From: Sphingobium limneticum
Lineage (GTDB): Bacteria > Pseudomonadota > Alphaproteobacteria > Sphingomonadales > Sphingomonadaceae
NCBI RefSeq assembly: GCF_008710155.1
Contig: NZ_VYPZ01000015.1
Span: forward strand, 23,334-87,333
DNA length: 64,000 bases
Reading direction: 5' to 3'
The position numbers and the translations under genes are program-made. Positions 55,151-64,000 of this stretch are shown here, in pieces. The notes below the pieces were generated by a model. The model did no database searches. It was not told the DNA's origin and saw only the letters and a list, made by a program, of their open reading frames with translations. How positions within the stretch are numbered: position 1 is the stretch's first letter; each line of letters begins with the position of its first letter.

Positions 55151-55501
55151 TATCCAGATGCTGTCGGGCACTCCGGATCAGGATAATTGTATCAAGGGGA
55201 AACGACGCCATTTGCGGTGAACCGTCGCTTAACGGGTGCAACCCGCGCTGCCCTATGCCCTCATCATAGCGACAGGATGATGACGATCCCGCCCGCTTCG
55301 ATGATCCGCCCATGCGCACCGCCCGGCGGCATGCCGGGGGGACGAACGGCCCTCGTCGCGCCACCAACGACATGAGACAGGGTGGAGCCGGCGCTCGAAA
55401 TCCCTTTTGCGCCAGATGCTTCGCAACCGCCCTCGCATTTGATCGTTCGCTTTCCTATCTTCGCCCTGGGGATGCCCGCTTCCGCTTGCTCCCGCCTCAT
55501 C

Positions 55502-55516
55502 GAACAAATATAGAAC
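55502..55516 (+). promoter_or_regulatory. LexA (SOS) box of uvrA
   Basis: GAACAAATATAGAAC is a perfect GAAC-N7-GAAC site, six bases before the uvrA ATG. uvrA is a textbook SOS gene, so the box is very likely functional and supports the same motif at 42420. Confidence 0.85.
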
Positions 55517-55522
55517 GGCCCC

Positions 55523-58441
<2,919 letters not shown>

Positions 58442-58448
58442 ATTTCTT

Positions 58449-59231
58449 ATGAGATTCGAAACAGAAAAATATATAGGTAAAAATCTTTTGAATGCGCCGG
58501 AACGAGAACTAGTTCAATATTTATGCAATGAGTCATCATCATTATACTGGTTCTTTAATTTTGTAGTTGAGCCAGCCATTGGGCCACCTCCTCGCCCAGG
58601 TTGGGATTACATTATTTTTGCGGAAGTACCCCGAGAGGATTTGGGCCTTAAGCCGGGACAACCCGGCGATATAGACATATTGATAATCCCAACCTTTCAT
58701 GGGCAACCGCGACCGGAGTTTGCTGCCGCTATTGAAGTGAAAAGACTGGCACTTAGAGGTCCAAACTGGAGTAAGAATGTAGACAGATATGGTATTACGC
58801 AAGCCAATGGATTGTTGAAAGCGGGCTTCCCATATGTTGGCATCTTACATCTGATCATGAACGCGCCTGGGCCGACCGAAAACTGGAGAAATCTTCAAGA
58901 ATTCAAAGTGGTAGGCGATGACGGGCGAGTTGAGTTTGTGGCTGAAACAGAAATCGACATGACCGGTCCGATTGCAGCCGAGCGACAGTTCAGTCGATTA
59001 TTAAAGCAAAATCCCCACCCGTCGATTGGGCTGAACTGCGTGGCGGTAAGTCAGACGTTATACTCAGAGGGTAGCCGAGGCTGGCTATCAGTGACAGATC
59101 CAGAGCTGCGGCACGCGTCTAAAAGTCAGTTTACGCACCCGGTGATGCTAGCGAATTTGAAGACTTTAGCTGACTGCGCCTCCCCTCATCTAAAGATGCG
59201 CCCAGCAGACGCCCGGCGCAATCAAAACTAA
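58449..59231 (+). CDS. AT-rich gene for a PD-(D/E)XK nuclease-like protein
   Basis: 260 aa from ATG 58449, with a weak ribosome site. Base composition and codon use are strikingly AT-rich compared with every neighbour, which signals recent transfer. Residues GDID at 73-76 and IEVK at 95-98, about 20 apart, then Gln118 in ITQANGLL, fit the PD-(D/E)XK nuclease fold. No DNA-binding domain recognised. Directly follows uvrA. The function (defence, restriction or repair) is inferred from the motif only; the family is not recognised. Confidence 0.65.
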   Translation: MRFETEKYIGKNLLNAPERELVQYLCNESSSLYWFFNFVVEPAIGPPPRPGWDYIIFAEVPREDLGLKPGQPGDIDILIIPTFHGQPRPEFAAAIEVKRLALRGPNWSKNVDRYGITQANGLLKAGFPYVGILHLIMNAPGPTENWRNLQEFKVVGDDGRVEFVAETEIDMTGPIAAERQFSRLLKQNPHPSIGLNCVAVSQTLYSEGSRGWLSVTDPELRHASKSQFTHPVMLANLKTLADCASPHLKMRPADARRNQN

Positions 59232-59296
59232 TTTTAGTAAATGCGGCCCACATGTTCGACTGGTACATAAAGCGTGCCAATAGTATCCTTCATTTC

Positions 59297-59485
59297 ATGC
59301 CCAAACTCACCCCCATCGAGTCCGAGTTCGCGACGACCGAAGAGGCAGCAGCCTACGACACATGGCTCCGCTCGGAGATTGAGGCATCGCTGGCAGACCC
59401 CCGCCCCGGCGTCCCGCATGAAATCGTCATGGCAGAAATGCAGGCCATCATAGACCGACGCAAAAAACGACCTGATCAGGCATGA
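59297..59485 (+). CDS. antitoxin-like small protein (stability-determinant type)
   Basis: 62 aa from ATG 59297; an upstream ATG at 59252 gives a longer, less likely form. LTPIESEFATTEEAAAYDTW, then LADPRPGVPHEIVMAEM match the small antitoxins normally partnered with ParE/RelE toxins. Here the next gene, overlapping by 4 bases (ATGA), is a nucleotidyltransferase, and no ParE is found. Confidence 0.7.
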   Translation: MPKLTPIESEFATTEEAAAYDTWLRSEIEASLADPRPGVPHEIVMAEMQAIIDRRKKRPDQA

Positions 59486-60030
59486 CCGCCTATCGCCCCG
59501 AGTTCGAAGCCGCGCTCGCCGCCTTTGCTCGCGTCAGTGAAGCCATGGCCAAAGCCGGAAGGGAAAGCCCTGTCCTCGTCGGCGGCGCAGCGGTGGAAAT
59601 CTATACGCTAGGCGCCATCAATACCGGCGACTTCGACATCGTGACGGGCGCGCAGTCCGCATTCGAGACTGTGTTGCAGGATCATGGATTTATCCGTCCG
59701 GTTGGATCTGGCAAGGCGACACGCGGCTGGATTCATCCCGTTCTTCAACTAGGCTTCGAAATCGTCTCGTCCACGCTGCTGGACGGTCAGGCCGACCGCA
59801 GCCGGGTGCGTCCGATCCGGGTCGGTGACAAAGGCGTCATTCATGTCATCGCGGTAGAAGACATGATCGCCGATCGCATGGGTCAATATGCATCGGGCAC
59901 GGCCCGCGATATGTTGCAGCAGGCCCGCACCCTCGCCCGCCTTTCGGAACAGCTTGATTTGGACTATATGGAAAGCCGTATCCGCTATGAAACGGCCGGC
60001 GACTATGGAATCGAAGATGTCATCCTCTGA
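59482..60030 (+). CDS. nucleotidyltransferase-fold protein
   Basis: 182 aa. The nucleotidyltransferase signature VLVGGAAVEIYTLGA then TGDFDIV has GG at 34-35 and the paired metal-binding Asp50/Asp52. A third acidic residue may be in GFEIVSS. A helical C-terminus follows (EDMIADRMGQYASG). Similar proteins serve as toxins or antitoxins (AbiEii, MNT). Coupled to the antitoxin-like gene by ATGA. Confidence 0.75.
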   Translation: MTAYRPEFEAALAAFARVSEAMAKAGRESPVLVGGAAVEIYTLGAINTGDFDIVTGAQSAFETVLQDHGFIRPVGSGKATRGWIHPVLQLGFEIVSSTLLDGQADRSRVRPIRVGDKGVIHVIAVEDMIADRMGQYASGTARDMLQQARTLARLSEQLDLDYMESRIRYETAGDYGIEDVIL

Positions 60031-60187
60031 ACCGATCACGCTGGAAGAACTCGGCCGTCAGATCGCACGCCGTCGCGCCGAACTCGGCATCACCGATGCG
60101 GATATTCCCCGAAACAGCGGCACGCGGCGCACGGAGAGCAAGAAAGCCCTGCTTGAGGCAATCAAGGATATCGGCGGCAACTGGTAA
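60017..60187 (+). CDS. small partner protein of the nucleotidyltransferase
   Basis: 56 aa from ATG 60017 (ATG 60005 gives 60 aa). Overlaps the nucleotidyltransferase end by 14 bases. LEELGRQIARRRAELGITDA and NSGTRRTESKKALLEAI are basic helices that could form a helix-turn-helix. Likely a regulator or partner in the cassette; family unknown. Confidence 0.6.
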   Translation: MSSSEPITLEELGRQIARRRAELGITDADIPRNSGTRRTESKKALLEAIKDIGGNW

Positions 60188-60274
60188 AACCCCCGCAAAT
60201 CCTATTCCCCTGTCCTACACACTCCCCTCCCAATTATCCTCCCGGCAAGACCTTCTCCAACCGGGAGCCAAGCC

Positions 60275-61375
60275 ATGTCCATCCACGACCCCATCCTCCC
60301 CGCCGCGCATCCGCAAACCCGCGCCGATGGCTGGTCCCCGGCGCGGCAGCGGCGCTTTCTTGAAGTCCTCGCCTCGTCCGGCGTCATCATGCTCGCCTGT
60401 GAAGCCGTGCGCATCACCGCCCGCTCCGCTTATGCGTTGCGCACCCGCTATGACGGCGCGGCCTTTCGCCTCGGCTGGGACGCCGCGATCCTGATCGCCC
60501 GCGCGCGCCTCGCGACGGACCTCCTCTCCCGCGCGATCATGGGCAATGAAGAAACCATCCGCAAAGACCCGGACAATTATGAAATCACCCGCCACCGCCA
60601 CGACAATCGCCTCGCCATGTCGATGCTCGCCCGGCTCGATCGCATGGCTGACTCCCCGGCCGAAGGCTCCGACGCCGCCCTCGCCCGCGTCGTTGCGCAG
60701 GATTTCGCCGCCTATCTCGACATGCTCTGTCCGCAGGATGTGGCGCAGGCGGAACTGGACGGCCTCGCCCTCCCTCGCACCGGCGGAGAACCCCGCGCCC
60801 GCACTATGGCCGACGCGCAACTGCTCGACGGGTCGCGCCCCGAAACGCCCGAACCGGTGGTGGAGGCGGTCGCCGCGTCCATCTCCTCCGGGGCCTGCGC
60901 CGCGCTCTTCGTCGCCGCGCGCATGCCGCTTGCAGCCGGGCAAAATCCGCAGAATCCCGTCGCCGATGAACGGTGTGAACTTCGCCCCGAACCTGCGCCG
61001 GAATCAGGGCCGGAACCAGAGCCCAACCGGTCCGATCTGCCGCCGGAGGAAGCCGCCGCCCGTCTGCGCGGCCATTGGTGGGAAAGCCAGCTGGAGCGCT
61101 GGCGCACCGACTTCCCGCCGCCACCCGGCTTCACCGGCGATGCCAGCAGCAGCGACTATGATGTGGACGATTACGACCGCGATCTGACGCCCGATGAGCA
61201 GGCGGCGCTGGAGGCGGAGCATGCGGCCTGGCTCCAACCCTATGAAATGGCGGCGGCCCGCGCCCGCGACGCCTATTTCGGTTTCGCTCGCAAGGGCACC
61301 GGCCTGCTGCCCGAAGAAACACCCGCCGAAACGGACACCGGCGCCATGGCGAAAGCCCATCCCGTGCCCGCCTGA
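60275..61375 (+). CDS. hypothetical protein with phage-type HTH N-terminus
   Basis: 366 aa. Residues 18-75 (WSPARQRRFLEVLASSGVIM, then ITARSAYALRTRYDGAAFR and WDAAILIARARL) resemble the HTH of small-terminase-like proteins. The middle is acidic and Pro/Glu-rich (PEPAPESGPEPEPNRSD). The C-terminus has DYDVDDYDRDLTPDEQAALE. GC content is high and matches the host, unlike the island before it. Function unknown. Confidence 0.7.
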   Translation: MSIHDPILPAAHPQTRADGWSPARQRRFLEVLASSGVIMLACEAVRITARSAYALRTRYDGAAFRLGWDAAILIARARLATDLLSRAIMGNEETIRKDPDNYEITRHRHDNRLAMSMLARLDRMADSPAEGSDAALARVVAQDFAAYLDMLCPQDVAQAELDGLALPRTGGEPRARTMADAQLLDGSRPETPEPVVEAVAASISSGACAALFVAARMPLAAGQNPQNPVADERCELRPEPAPESGPEPEPNRSDLPPEEAAARLRGHWWESQLERWRTDFPPPPGFTGDASSSDYDVDDYDRDLTPDEQAALEAEHAAWLQPYEMAAARARDAYFGFARKGTGLLPEETPAETDTGAMAKAHPVPA

Positions 61376-61501
61376 ACGCCCGCCCCGGCCCCCGATTTGC
61401 TATTTCGCCGCCTATCGCCTACATAGGGGAAGCTATAGTCGCAAATCGACGGTCTTTCGGCGCTTTGCGGCTCCCTCACTCCTTCTTTCCCTGCCCCTTT
61501 A

Positions 61502-61533
61502 GCGACCCGGTGCGTCCACACGGGACGCGTCGC
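61502..61533 (+). promoter_or_regulatory. hairpin in the cold-shock gene leader
   Basis: GCGAC and GTCGC form an outer stem; GCGTCC and GGACGC form an inner stem around ACACG. It ends about 10 bases before AAGGAAG, so it may affect ribosome access with temperature. Function inferred. Confidence 0.4.
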
Positions 61534-61552
61534 AGACAAGAAGGAAGTTTCC

Positions 61553-61765
61553 ATGAGCATCGTAGGCACCGTAAAATTCTTCAACGCCGACAAGGGCTTT
61601 GGCTTCATCGCTCCCGATGATGGCAGCCCGGACGCGTTCGTCCACATCAGCGCCGTGGAACGCGCCGGCCTCGCCACGCTGCGCGAAAAGGACCGCGTCT
61701 CCTATGATCTGGAGCAGGACCGTCGCGGCAAGATGGCGGCTGTGAACATCGCGCACGCCGAATAA
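61553..61765 (+). CDS. CspA-type cold-shock protein
   Basis: 70 aa single cold-shock domain. RNP1 KGFGFIAPD and RNP2 DAFVHIS are intact for binding single-stranded nucleic acid. GTVKFFNADKG at the start is canonical. AAGGAAG ribosome site. RNA chaperone. Confidence 0.97.
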   Translation: MSIVGTVKFFNADKGFGFIAPDDGSPDAFVHISAVERAGLATLREKDRVSYDLEQDRRGKMAAVNIAHAE

Positions 61766-61895
61766 TTGGCATGCGATCCGGTCGGGCGCCGCCATGGTGG
61801 CGCCCGATCACCTATTCATTGGTTTTGCGCGATTTTCCAGGCATCGGATGATGCCGTCCGACGGGATATCGCTCTGCCAAAACAGGAGCGCAGCC

Positions 61896-62078
61896 ATGGC
61901 CAATCCCGACTATCACGCCCTTGCCGCCAAGGCGCATGATGACGCCGCCGCCGCTCTGCTGGACAATGTCCGCGACCGCTGCCTCCGCTCCGAAGCAGCC
62001 TTCCTCGCCATGGCCCGCCGCCAGGATCAGATCGACACCAGCCGCGCGCTGCGCGAACGGGGCGGCAATCCGGCCTGA
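61896..62078 (+). CDS. small hypothetical helical protein
   Basis: 60 aa from ATG 61896, with AGGAG 9-13 bases upstream. Ala-rich amphipathic helices (DYHALAAKAHDDAAAALLDN) and a basic end. No family recognised. Confidence 0.6.
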   Translation: MANPDYHALAAKAHDDAAAALLDNVRDRCLRSEAAFLAMARRQDQIDTSRALRERGGNPA

Positions 62079-62086
62079 CCGGGTTT

Positions 62087-62689
62087 TCAGACATAATCTT
62101 CCAATATGCTGGTGCTCAGCAAAATCAGGTTCAGCGCCACCAGCATCGCCACGTTCCACCGGCGATTATGGACGAACAGCAGGGCGACCAGCAGCGCGAA
62201 CAGCGACAGCGCGCCGCCAAGATAAAATGCCACGCCCAATGCCCCTGCCGGCCCATCTGCCGCCTCGGGAATGGGACGCAACTCGTCCAATATCCCATGG
62301 GCGACCGTCACGACGATGTTGAGGGCCAGCAACCCGGCAATCACCAGCCGGTTCTGCTTGTCGTACCATTCGTCGAAATCGGGCCATTGCTCCGGCTCGT
62401 CGGGAAAGATCACCGACGCGATCAGATGATAGGCACCGACGATGGCCAGCACGACCACCAGCGTCAGGTAGCTGGCATCCATCTGGTCCCGCATGCTGAA
62501 TGCCGTGCCCCAGAAGCTGGTCAGGTCCAGCATGACGAACAGGCCCAGCAGCGGCGTCAACCATCCGACCCGCACCGGCTTGGCGGATCGCTTGAGTTTG
62601 AGCACCCTGGCAAAGCCGCCCAATACTTCGGCAATGGCCAGGCCCAGCAACAGGCCGAACGCCGCGAACACCAGATCGAAAGCCGACAT
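62087..62689 (-). CDS. uncharacterised multi-pass membrane protein
   Basis: 200 aa with about six hydrophobic segments. An N-terminal FAAFGLLLGLAIAEVLGGFA repeats a Gly-rich helix pattern. The loop EPEQWPDFDEWYDKQNR is polar. Family not recognised. Convergent with the small gene at 61896. Confidence 0.75.
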   Translation of the reverse strand: MSAFDLVFAAFGLLLGLAIAEVLGGFARVLKLKRSAKPVRVGWLTPLLGLFVMLDLTSFWGTAFSMRDQMDASYLTLVVVLAIVGAYHLIASVIFPDEPEQWPDFDEWYDKQNRLVIAGLLALNIVVTVAHGILDELRPIPEAADGPAGALGVAFYLGGALSLFALLVALLFVHNRRWNVAMLVALNLILLSTSILEDYV

Positions 62690-62752
62690 GCCTCAATTCC
62701 CCCACAGCCCACCGCAAGACTAGCGGAAAGCGCCGCTCAGGCAATCGTCCTC

Positions 62753-62777
62753 GGAACCCCTGTCGCCGTGGCCAGTT
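62753..62777 (+). promoter_or_regulatory. candidate EcfG (general stress) promoter
   Basis: GGAAC, a 17-bp spacer and GTT fit the alphaproteobacterial EcfG consensus. It sits 33 bp before the start of the gene at 62810. Confidence 0.45.
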
Positions 62778-62809
62778 ATCCCATCAAACCCACAGATTAG
62801 GAGATTCCC

Positions 62810-63028
62810 ATGATCCGCACCCTGATTTTCGGCGCCATCGCCGGCTATGTCGGCAAGAAGCTCTATGACGAAGGCAAGCTGACCGAGTTCAAGGACGACA
62901 TCGTCGCCCGCTATGGCGAAGCGAAGGCCAAGCTGGACGAACAGCGTGCCGAAACCGGCACCGTAACCGCGTCCAGCACCCCGCTGGTCACCCCGTCCGT
63001 CACCAGCAGTCGCCCGCTGCCCAATTAA
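62810..63028 (+). CDS. small hypothetical protein, probably stress-induced
   Basis: 72 aa. A short hydrophobic start (IFGAIAGYVGKKLYDEGKL) is followed by a charged helix and a Ser/Thr/Pro tail. AGGAG lies at -9. Putative EcfG promoter upstream. Family not recognised. Confidence 0.65.
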   Translation: MIRTLIFGAIAGYVGKKLYDEGKLTEFKDDIVARYGEAKAKLDEQRAETGTVTASSTPLVTPSVTSSRPLPN

Positions 63029-63190
63029 AAACCATTCCCATCCGGCGGCTACAGTCCCCGCTCGCCGCCGGTCGCCGCCCGCTTGCTGCCATACCCCCTC
63101 TCATGGCAGCGACGGGCGGCTTCTCTTTGGGAAACTATCGGCCTGCCAAAGGGTTGATCCGCCGACAGGGACATAAGAGGAGAAACCCCC

Positions 63191-63547
63191 ATGCGCAAAC
63201 CCGTTCTGGCAGCCGCCATCCTGGCGATGCTCCCACTCGGCGCCTGCACGTCTGACAATTACGGCGGCGGCTACGGCTATGACCGCCCCGGCGACCGCCG
63301 CGGTCCACCCCGTGGTCACCGCCGCCCGATCCGCGACAATGACCAGATCTACCGCGACCGCGACGGCCGCTATTATTGCAAGCGGGATGACGGCACCACC
63401 GGCACCATCGTCGGCGCCATCGCAGGCGGCGTTCTGGGCAACATCATCGCTCCGGGCGGCTCGAAAACGCTAGGCACCATCCTGGGCGGCGCCGGCGGCG
63501 CGCTGGCCGGCCGAGCGATCGACAAGAACGACATCAACTGCGAATGA
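63191..63547 (+). CDS. glycine-zipper lipoprotein
   Basis: 118 aa. Lipobox LGAC (Cys19). An Arg/Gly/Tyr-rich region leads to a glycine-zipper segment (GTIVGAIAGGVLGNIIAPGG, then GGAGGALAGRAID), as in outer-membrane 2TM/SlyB-like proteins. GAGGAG upstream. Likely an envelope-integrity lipoprotein. Confidence 0.85.
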   Translation: MRKPVLAAAILAMLPLGACTSDNYGGGYGYDRPGDRRGPPRGHRRPIRDNDQIYRDRDGRYYCKRDDGTTGTIVGAIAGGVLGNIIAPGGSKTLGTILGGAGGALAGRAIDKNDINCE

Positions 63548-63550
63548 CAT

Positions 63551-63586
63551 AAAAAAGGGCTGTGGGGATTACTCCCCACGGCCTTT
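63551..63586. terminator. bidirectional terminator between the glycine-zipper gene and etfA
   Basis: GGGCTGTGGGG and CCCCACGGCCT pair around ATTACT with a wobble, with AAAAAA before and TTT after. Confidence 0.75.
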
Positions 63587-63605
63587 CCTACTCCGTGATG
63601 TTGGC

Positions 63606-64000
63606 TTACAGCTTTTCGGTAAGCTCCGGCACCACCTTGAACAGATCGCCGACCAGGCCGATGTCCGCGACCTGGAAGATCGGCGCATCCTCGTCCTTGT
63701 TGATGGCGATGATGGTCTTGCTGTCCTTCATGCCAGCCAGATGCTGGATCGCGCCGGAAATGCCGACAGCGATATAGACTTCGGGCGCCACGATCTTGCC
63801 GGTCTGGCCGACCTGATAGTCGTTGGGCACATAGCCCGCATCGACCGCCGCACGGCTCGCACCGACCGCAGCCCCCAGCTTGTCGGCCAGCGGGAAGATG
63901 GTCGCCTCGAACGTCTCGCCATCCTTCAGCGCCCGGCCGCCCGACACGATGATCTTGGCGCTGGTCAGTTCGGGACGTTCCAGCTTGACGATCTCGGCGC
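63606..64000 (-). CDS. etfA: electron transfer flavoprotein subunit alpha, C-terminal part
   Basis: The last 131 residues, cut by the window end. Contains the FAD-binding domain: [60 protein letters not shown] and [16 protein letters not shown]. Transfers electrons from acyl-CoA dehydrogenases. etfB is expected upstream, outside the window. Confidence 0.95.
   Translation of the reverse strand, partial: AEIVKLERPELTSAKIIVSGGRALKDGETFEATIFPLADKLGAAVGASRAAVDAGYVPNDYQVGQTGKIVAPEVYIAVGISGAIQHLAGMKDSKTIIAINKDEDAPIFQVADIGLVGDLFKVVPELTEKL

Larger units (their letters stand above)
54600..55501. other. intergenic region upstream of uvrA
   Basis: About 900 bp without a convincing gene. It holds a family A palindrome (54971-55037) and a minus-strand terminator (55118-55150). 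A minus-strand frame from ATG 55500 to 55264 (78 codons) has mixed codon use and no family, so it is not called as a gene. No other structure was recognised between 54600 and 54970. Confidence 0.6.

Noticed and set aside
55264..55500. 78-codon minus-strand frame facing away from uvrA
   Set aside because: Start lies next to the LexA box, but codon use is mixed and no family is recognised; kept only as a finding.
63120..63160. EcfG promoter before the glycine-zipper gene
   Set aside because: The -35 reads GGAAAC rather than GGAAC and the spacing is off.

Overview
The window is a high-GC, gene-dense chromosomal segment from an alphaproteobacterium, most likely a sphingomonad (Sphingobium or a close relative). 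Supporting signs are the family-typical gene content and order, LexA boxes of the alphaproteobacterial form GAAC-N7-GAAC, dispersed palindromic repeats of sphingomonad type, and an envelope cluster in which bamA-ompH-fabZ has no lpxD, lpxA or lpxB. That last point fits a group that builds its outer membrane with glycosphingolipids instead of lipopolysaccharide. Nearly all of the window is core genome. No rRNA, CRISPR array, prophage or transposase is seen.

Layout. 1-6.8 kb: end of a PpiD-like foldase gene, trpE, an extensin-like/NUDIX pair, tRNA-Ala(CGC), a DUF2171 protein and small membrane or zinc-ribbon proteins. 6.9-10.7 kb: xseB-ispA-coaD-cyclophilin-queA, all on the minus strand. 10.9-12.6 kb: a lipoprotein, a small conserved protein and a frameshifted secreted protein. 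12.7-17.7 kb: purL and purT, then a GNAT enzyme and a BioC-like methyltransferase. 17.9-21.1 kb: a DUF418 membrane protein, bfd-bfr iron storage, mutT and two Flp pilins. 21.1-28.4 kb: an M48 protease, accA, xerD, two uncharacterised proteins and the divergent aroK-aroB. 28.5-30.5 kb: a lipoprotein, YnfA, rpmE and a BrnT/BrnA toxin-antitoxin pair. 30.6-42.3 kb: a long minus-strand cluster in transcription order rpsB, tsf, pyrH, frr, uppS, cdsA, dxr, rseP, bamA, ompH, fabZ. 42.5-47.8 kb: a small membrane protein under a LexA-type promoter, pssA-psd, icd and a GNAT-nitrilase fusion. 48-53.8 kb: glmU, a metallophosphoesterase, glmS and a coupled small gene, with divergent gph and an enoyl-CoA hydratase-like gene. 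54.2-58.4 kb: UrcA, a repeat-rich gap and uvrA. 58.4-60.2 kb: an accessory island with an AT-rich PD-(D/E)XK nuclease-like gene, an antitoxin-like protein, a nucleotidyltransferase and a small partner. 60.3-64 kb: a HTH-like hypothetical protein, a cold-shock protein, small envelope proteins and the end of etfA.

The most interesting points are: (1) an 83-aa single-pass membrane protein whose sigma70-like promoter carries a perfect LexA box, a candidate SOS-induced division inhibitor; the independent LexA box at uvrA supports the motif; (2) the AT-rich nuclease-like gene joined to the 3' end of uvrA and the antitoxin/nucleotidyltransferase cassette behind it; (3) an orphan intrinsic terminator suggesting a small RNA near 29.4 kb; (4) three families of dispersed palindromes, one with a shared nested insert. 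No search or folding program was run; every assignment comes from reading the sequence.
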